Source: Chara braunii
Taxonomy: Eukaryota; Streptophyta; Charophyceae; Charales; Characeae
NCBI GenBank assembly: GCA_003427395.1
Contig: BFEA01000275.1
Coordinates: forward strand, 1,777,282-1,839,048
Length of the DNA stretch: 61,767 nucleotides
Reading direction: 5' to 3'
A program made the position numbers and the translations under genes. The notes under the pieces were generated by a model, which ran no database searches, was not told the DNA's origin, and was given only the letters and a program-made list of their open reading frames with translations. Shown here one piece after another: positions 57,231-61,767 of the stretch (position 1 is its first letter; each line of letters begins with the position of its first letter).

Positions 57231-60200
57231 GTTATAGGCTGATATTGGCATGAGAATAGATAAATGACGATTAACATGGATGACCGTTTTCACTGATGAG
57301 GGGCGTTGAAGTTTAATTAAAACGCTTAATAAATGTTGTGTACTTCAACATAAGTTGTGTACGACTGCTGACCAAATTTCATAACACAATTCAAATTACG
57401 GAGCGACCAGACTTGAGGAGATTTGGATGAGAGGGGTCGGGACTAAGTCATCAGCCAAAGATGACTGAAGTGTATTCATGTACTATAGTAGGAACTGGAG
57501 CGGGTTTGAATGATGTTGACCTCCAACAGGGATAACTCTCGGAATTGTTCATTACAGTTTTGAAAATCTTTGTTGAGAGCATTGGTTGAGCGACGTTGTC
57601 CCAAGAGTTGATTAGTAGAAACCACACAAAACTCTTTTTCGGTTTTGATTGTTGAATTTCATCGTGAGGGTAAAAGACAACACCCTCTGAAATCGCCAAG
57701 GATGCCCAGTTTGAACTCTTTGAAGGGTACTGAGGCCTTTGAACTCTTGCAATTTTCTATTCAGACCCACACTAACAGTGACGTAAGCAAGTGGTTGTTT
57801 GCCCCTTGTTGTTGTTGTTACTGATTATGAGGGTGGTTGAAATGGGGTGGACTTGATTGATCAGAAAACCCTTAAAGGGGTTTCGGGGATAGGCGATGCA
57901 TCTGATTAAGGTTACTGCTCACAGATTACTCCATTCTTCTGAACCGCCTCAAGGAATGACATTGTGCTATGTAACTTCTTGTCGGATCCGTAGATATAAA
58001 ACACAAACTCTACGAATTCGTGTTAATTCTCTATTCCTTCAGTTATCACGTTTCTCAGCTCTCTTTTGTGATGCTCGATCCCACAGGAAATTTTGTCTTT
58101 TCAGTTCTCTTATTTGTCCCGACAAAGTGATACATACATCACAAGAGTATTTACACTTGTCATTCTCACTTCCCTTTCAGTATCAATTGTGCCTCATCGA
58201 ACACATAACTCGACTCTTGGCTAAATATTTAGAGTAATTAAACATTCACCAACATCTAAAATTTACCAGGCAGCTGAGTTACCACTGTGGTGGACTCACT
58301 CCGGAGGAAATTGACATATCCCCCAGATGTTTATTACTGGCAACAGTCTCCTATCGTGTCCGATACCTGGATCTCAAGGCTAATAACTCGATCTTAGCAG
58401 ATATTCAGCCACAACACAGTTATGACTCCCCTACCCTGGCAACAGTTATTACTTCAGGTTTTGCTGCTCAGGACCCTTATCCCCATAAAGCTTGCTGATA
58501 ATTGACTATCAATCTCAGGTTTGTATGGGTCATAGGACTCAACTGCCTTTGCCTGATGCCTCACCGGAGCTAACCGACTGCGAGGAGCTTAATGGTAGCA
58601 TTTGATACTTAATCCTTCGTTTGGAGGCAAGTATGAGGGCTGAGTTTATAGGCTCGTTGATCCTATGTCTGCTCTAAGGCTGGAGTAGTGGATAACCCTT
58701 TAAATATGGTTGACAACCACTGAGAACAGGTTTGAACTTCCACAAGGCTAAGTGATTACCGAGTGTCAATATAAATTGTAATCAGGAAACGACTCCAACC
58801 CATCATTAGCGACTGGTTAAAGATGCTTGCGTGGTTTTATGAAATGCGATACGGAGAGTGATCTGAGTGGGTCTCTCTGGTTCGACGAAACTCATTGTCA
58901 TGGAAAGGGCAGCATCTGATGTTAACTCTTCTAGAACTCTGTTTGAATAAAATTGTTTTTTTCCCAAAGACTAAAAATACAGAACTCACCCGTACCATAC
59001 GACAAGGATGAGGGTACCACGCTAAAAATACAGAACTCACCCGTACCATACGACAAGGATGAGGGTACCACGCTAAAAACGAGATTTCTTGATTATTGGT
59101 ACCCTAAGAACACCTAATCTCTTTGAAGACTCTTTATTCGAGAACAACGGCCTCAGACTCCGGGTATGATCATAATCAACACAATGATTTTGAGTGCAAA
59201 GCTTGTCAGTACTCGATACCGTTACTCTAAGTAGAGTCAGATTTTGCTTTGGGTGATTGTCCTGAGCACAAAGTCAAAAGTGATTATTCCTCGTTTGTTC
59301 ACAGAGTAGGCATCTCTACAAGAACGTTTCTCTCTGCCTGTTTGTCAGAAACCTCATCTCTACTTCTGCTTTAAGTAGGGTATTTGACCGAACGTCTTTG
59401 CACGATAAACCGACATTCCCAGCCCCCACTCACAAGTGACACAAAGCACTGTCAAGTTCAAAGCGAGGCTTAGGTTAGTACTCACCTGCTCGAATCAGGG
59501 TGAAGCACTAGATCGGTGTACGACTAGGTAAACAAGTAAATAGGGAAATCTTGTTTCGTCTCAACTCAAGGGAAAGGTCATCCAAGACTTGTCTCCTTGT
59601 TTAAACCACACCAAACAAGGTTGGCATGACCCTCGACTGAGCATCGCGAGGAGTGATATTAATATTCCTCATCTTAGGTGTCATATTGAATGTTACTGGA
59701 CCCACATACCGAGCTGGATAACATCTGCTTCGTTGCAGCATCCAAGTAGAGAGGGAGAGATTTGTTGAGCGATTGCATGCAAGTTCAATCAATATAGATG
59801 TTTCGTAAACACATGAATTAGCTAGAGGGGGGAGGCAAACATTGCATTCCAAACTCTCACTTACCAGGCGTGGAGGGACAAACGCACTTTGCGTCCGAGA
59901 CTTCACTAACAACCTCTTCAAACAAGATTCACTGCTCAATTAGCCCTGACCAATCACGAGATTAGTTTCAATCAATCAAAAATTATGTGAGCATGTATGC
60001 AATCTTCCTCAGAGTACGTTGTTTCTTACCCATCAATCACCCAAGCATACATACTAAGAAGTATCAAGATTATACCCCTCCTGTAACGTGTACGTGGGGT
60101 TTCATGTGTTAATCCTGATTAACAAAATAAAGCTCATCTAATATGCGAGATAGGTCAAACACTTACGATTACTCTCTCCCCAATCCACTCATCGACCACC

Positions 60201-61714
60201 AGCTCTTTATTGAACAGAAGAAAAAAAAAACAGAACTTTTCATTTCCTCGTGAGGCATGGTCCACTGCTCTCAGAACCTTCTTTTGATTCTTCAGTTCAT
60301 TATTTTGAGTATCTGGAAAGTGAATATAAGATCACCATAGCTGACCGTTGCTCATGTCAACTAAAGGATGACACGGTCTACTAACTCAGAGTCAACGAAC
60401 AAAGCTTGTCAGGGGAGAGGATGGAGAGCAGGGGGAAACTTAACGGTCAAGCTGATTTGGTTGGTCGAAACTGTCCGCTAAAACTGTGAGCCAATGACTT
60501 GGATAAAAAGAATTCTGAGTCCCCTGAATGAGCGAGATTGCGCGGTGTCAATGACTCTTGCATGTCGACATCGTCTACCTCCCTCGCCGATTGGAGTTTC
60601 ATGTATCTATGTATTCCATCAATGCATTTTGCCCTCTCACCCACTCTATCAGTTTATGACCATCACCCGCCGAGGTCACAATCACTAGAGAGGCGTGAGC
60701 TAGTGTATATTTCTCTCGATCATAGTCCATTGACTCTCGTACTCCCCGCCGAGGGCACATACTTTATCTTCTGAAGTCGCAAGGGAAGGGCGACCGTGAT
60801 TGCCAATGGGAGTAGATGACGCCAACCGTCTGTTTCTTGCATGGTTTGCCCCATACATATGTTTACATACACTCTCCTTTCTTGGACAAGTCACACACGA
60901 GGCTCGGTCTTGGCCAGTACTTCGCTCTCACTAGTCTTGGCATCGCAGTATGACGCGCCATAGATCACCCACAGGAGGAAGGAAATGTGTCACTCCTCTT
61001 ATCATTCAACGTGTAAACAAGGCTATGTCAAGTCACAGTATGCTTAAAGGACTTGACGGTCATCAAGAGAGCTGACGCCAGCCACACGAATTCGGCGGGG
61101 AACTTCCAAGTAGTTACGTAAGTCACTCGGGTCCCCCTCTTCTTCGTCGCCGCGTGACCCTCTGCTCATGTGAACCATCCCTGGCCGTCTCTGCCCCTTT
61201 GCATGCACCTGTTTCAAAAGCTTAGTCACACTGTTGCAACAAGTTGCTTCCTGGACTATCTCCCACGAACTTTGTCGTGTGTTGTTCCTGTCCGTTTCTC
61301 GTAACTGCTCGTCTCTCTTGCTGCTTCTCTCACTCCGAGTTGACCTCTAGGCCTTACTTCTCATGCACACATTTTTCCTCCACATGAGTAACCTCGCCCC
61401 TTCGGCATCTCCTCCGCACTGGTCTTGCTTCTCTCAAACTCTTTGTACGCGCCAAGGTCAGCCCTTATCGAACTGGCCACGCATAGCCCGTACGGAGTGG
61501 GCGCGCCGAACCCTTCACTTGCCTGCTCATCCAAGAAGTCGTGACGAAGGCCTCAGACCACACAGCGAGAATTGCTTTTGCTGCCACCCTCGAAGCTCCG
61601 AACCAGAACCCAGGTAAGCAACCGATGGACACGACCAGCATGCGAAATCATCAAGTCAGGGGGGGAAATCTTGTTCTTCTCCCTCGTGTCTGACTTTTGT
61701 CTCTCTCCTCTCGC
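57231..61714. other. No recognisable gene or element
   Basis: Six-frame reading shows only short ORFs (57451-57699 minus, 57896-58237 plus, 59601-59939 minus) without protein family features. Base composition is less AT-rich than the preceding array. The only repeat seen is the 51-bp duplication at 58971-59072. CT-rich from about 61670. Confidence 0.45.
58971..59072. repeat. Perfect 51-bp tandem duplication
   Basis: Units 58971-59021 and 59022-59072 start CTAAAAATACAGAACTC and end AGGGTACCACG, identical by eye. A third unit begins (CTAAAAA) and stops. Confidence 0.95.
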
Positions 61715-61733
61715 CTTCTCTCTCTCTTTCTCT

Positions 61734-61767
<34 letters not shown>
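61715..61767. repeat. (CT)n microsatellite at the window end
   Basis: CT-rich sequence grades into CT repeats that run to the last base. Confidence 0.9.

Noticed and set aside
1-61767. CRISPR arrays, bacterial operons or ribosome-binding sites
   Set aside because: The sequence is eukaryotic; its tandem repeats lack regular unique spacers and none of the elements has prokaryotic organisation.

Overview
The window is eukaryotic, repeat-dominated DNA. I recognise no intact cellular gene, rRNA or tRNA. The identifiable coding matter is decayed retroelement sequence: two copies of one plant-type L1 LINE family (ORF1 with a DUF4283/zinc-knuckle-like layout, ORF2 with endonuclease, reverse transcriptase and a C-terminal RT zinc-binding region) and two Ty3/gypsy lineages. 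This fits a large, TE-rich streptophyte genome (charophyte alga or early land plant). That is inference; nothing here fixes the species. Both window ends lie in (CT)n microsatellite, as if the contig stops in simple repeat, and single Ns lie at 2217, 6287 and 6301.

Layout. 1-3507: simple repeats, a ~310-bp tandem duplication and a degenerate array. 3508-10734: LINE-A (minus) with an (AT)n tail. 10735-12470: unassigned. 12471-14249: 5' part of LINE-B (plus). 14250-20862: a 6.6-kb arm. 20863-24244: minus-strand 3' part of gypsy G2, carrying a TIR element in a (TA)n tract. 24245-24759: ~515-bp repeat alpha2. 24760-30894: gypsy G1 remnant (plus) with a nested MITE. 30895-34390: unassigned. 34391-40462: 3' part of LINE-B (minus) with two foldback insertions and a (TAA)n tail. 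40463-47039: second 6.6-kb arm, inverted relative to the first. 47040-52752: 5' part of gypsy G2 (plus). 52753-56130: alpha2 plus sequence related to the arms. 56190-57230: AT-rich tandem/inverted array. 57231-61714: featureless except for a 51-bp duplication. 61715-61767: (CT)n.

The pieces fit one nested history. The arms behave as the two LTRs of G2: each starts TG and ends CA (TA in one), the plus-strand arm is followed after 2 nt by a primer-binding site nearly identical to that of plant gypsy elements primed by tRNA-Asp, and the outer flanks carry the same 4 bp (CCGC). Outside those flanks are the two halves of one LINE (LINE-B) on opposite strands. The G2 integrase is also cut in two, at CCGG, its halves lying on opposite strands 28 kb apart, each abutting the same end of alpha2. 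One inversion, or one assembly flip, restores both the LINE and the integrase. So an old LINE was hit by a gypsy element with unusually large LTRs (~6.6 kb), whose integrase was then hit by an element ending in alpha2, after which a block containing 34531-52753 was inverted. The least explained points are the size and sense ORF of the LTRs, the inverted alpha2 ends with a CCGG duplication (a reported hallmark of Ginger1 DNA transposons), and the shared CCGN target pattern.
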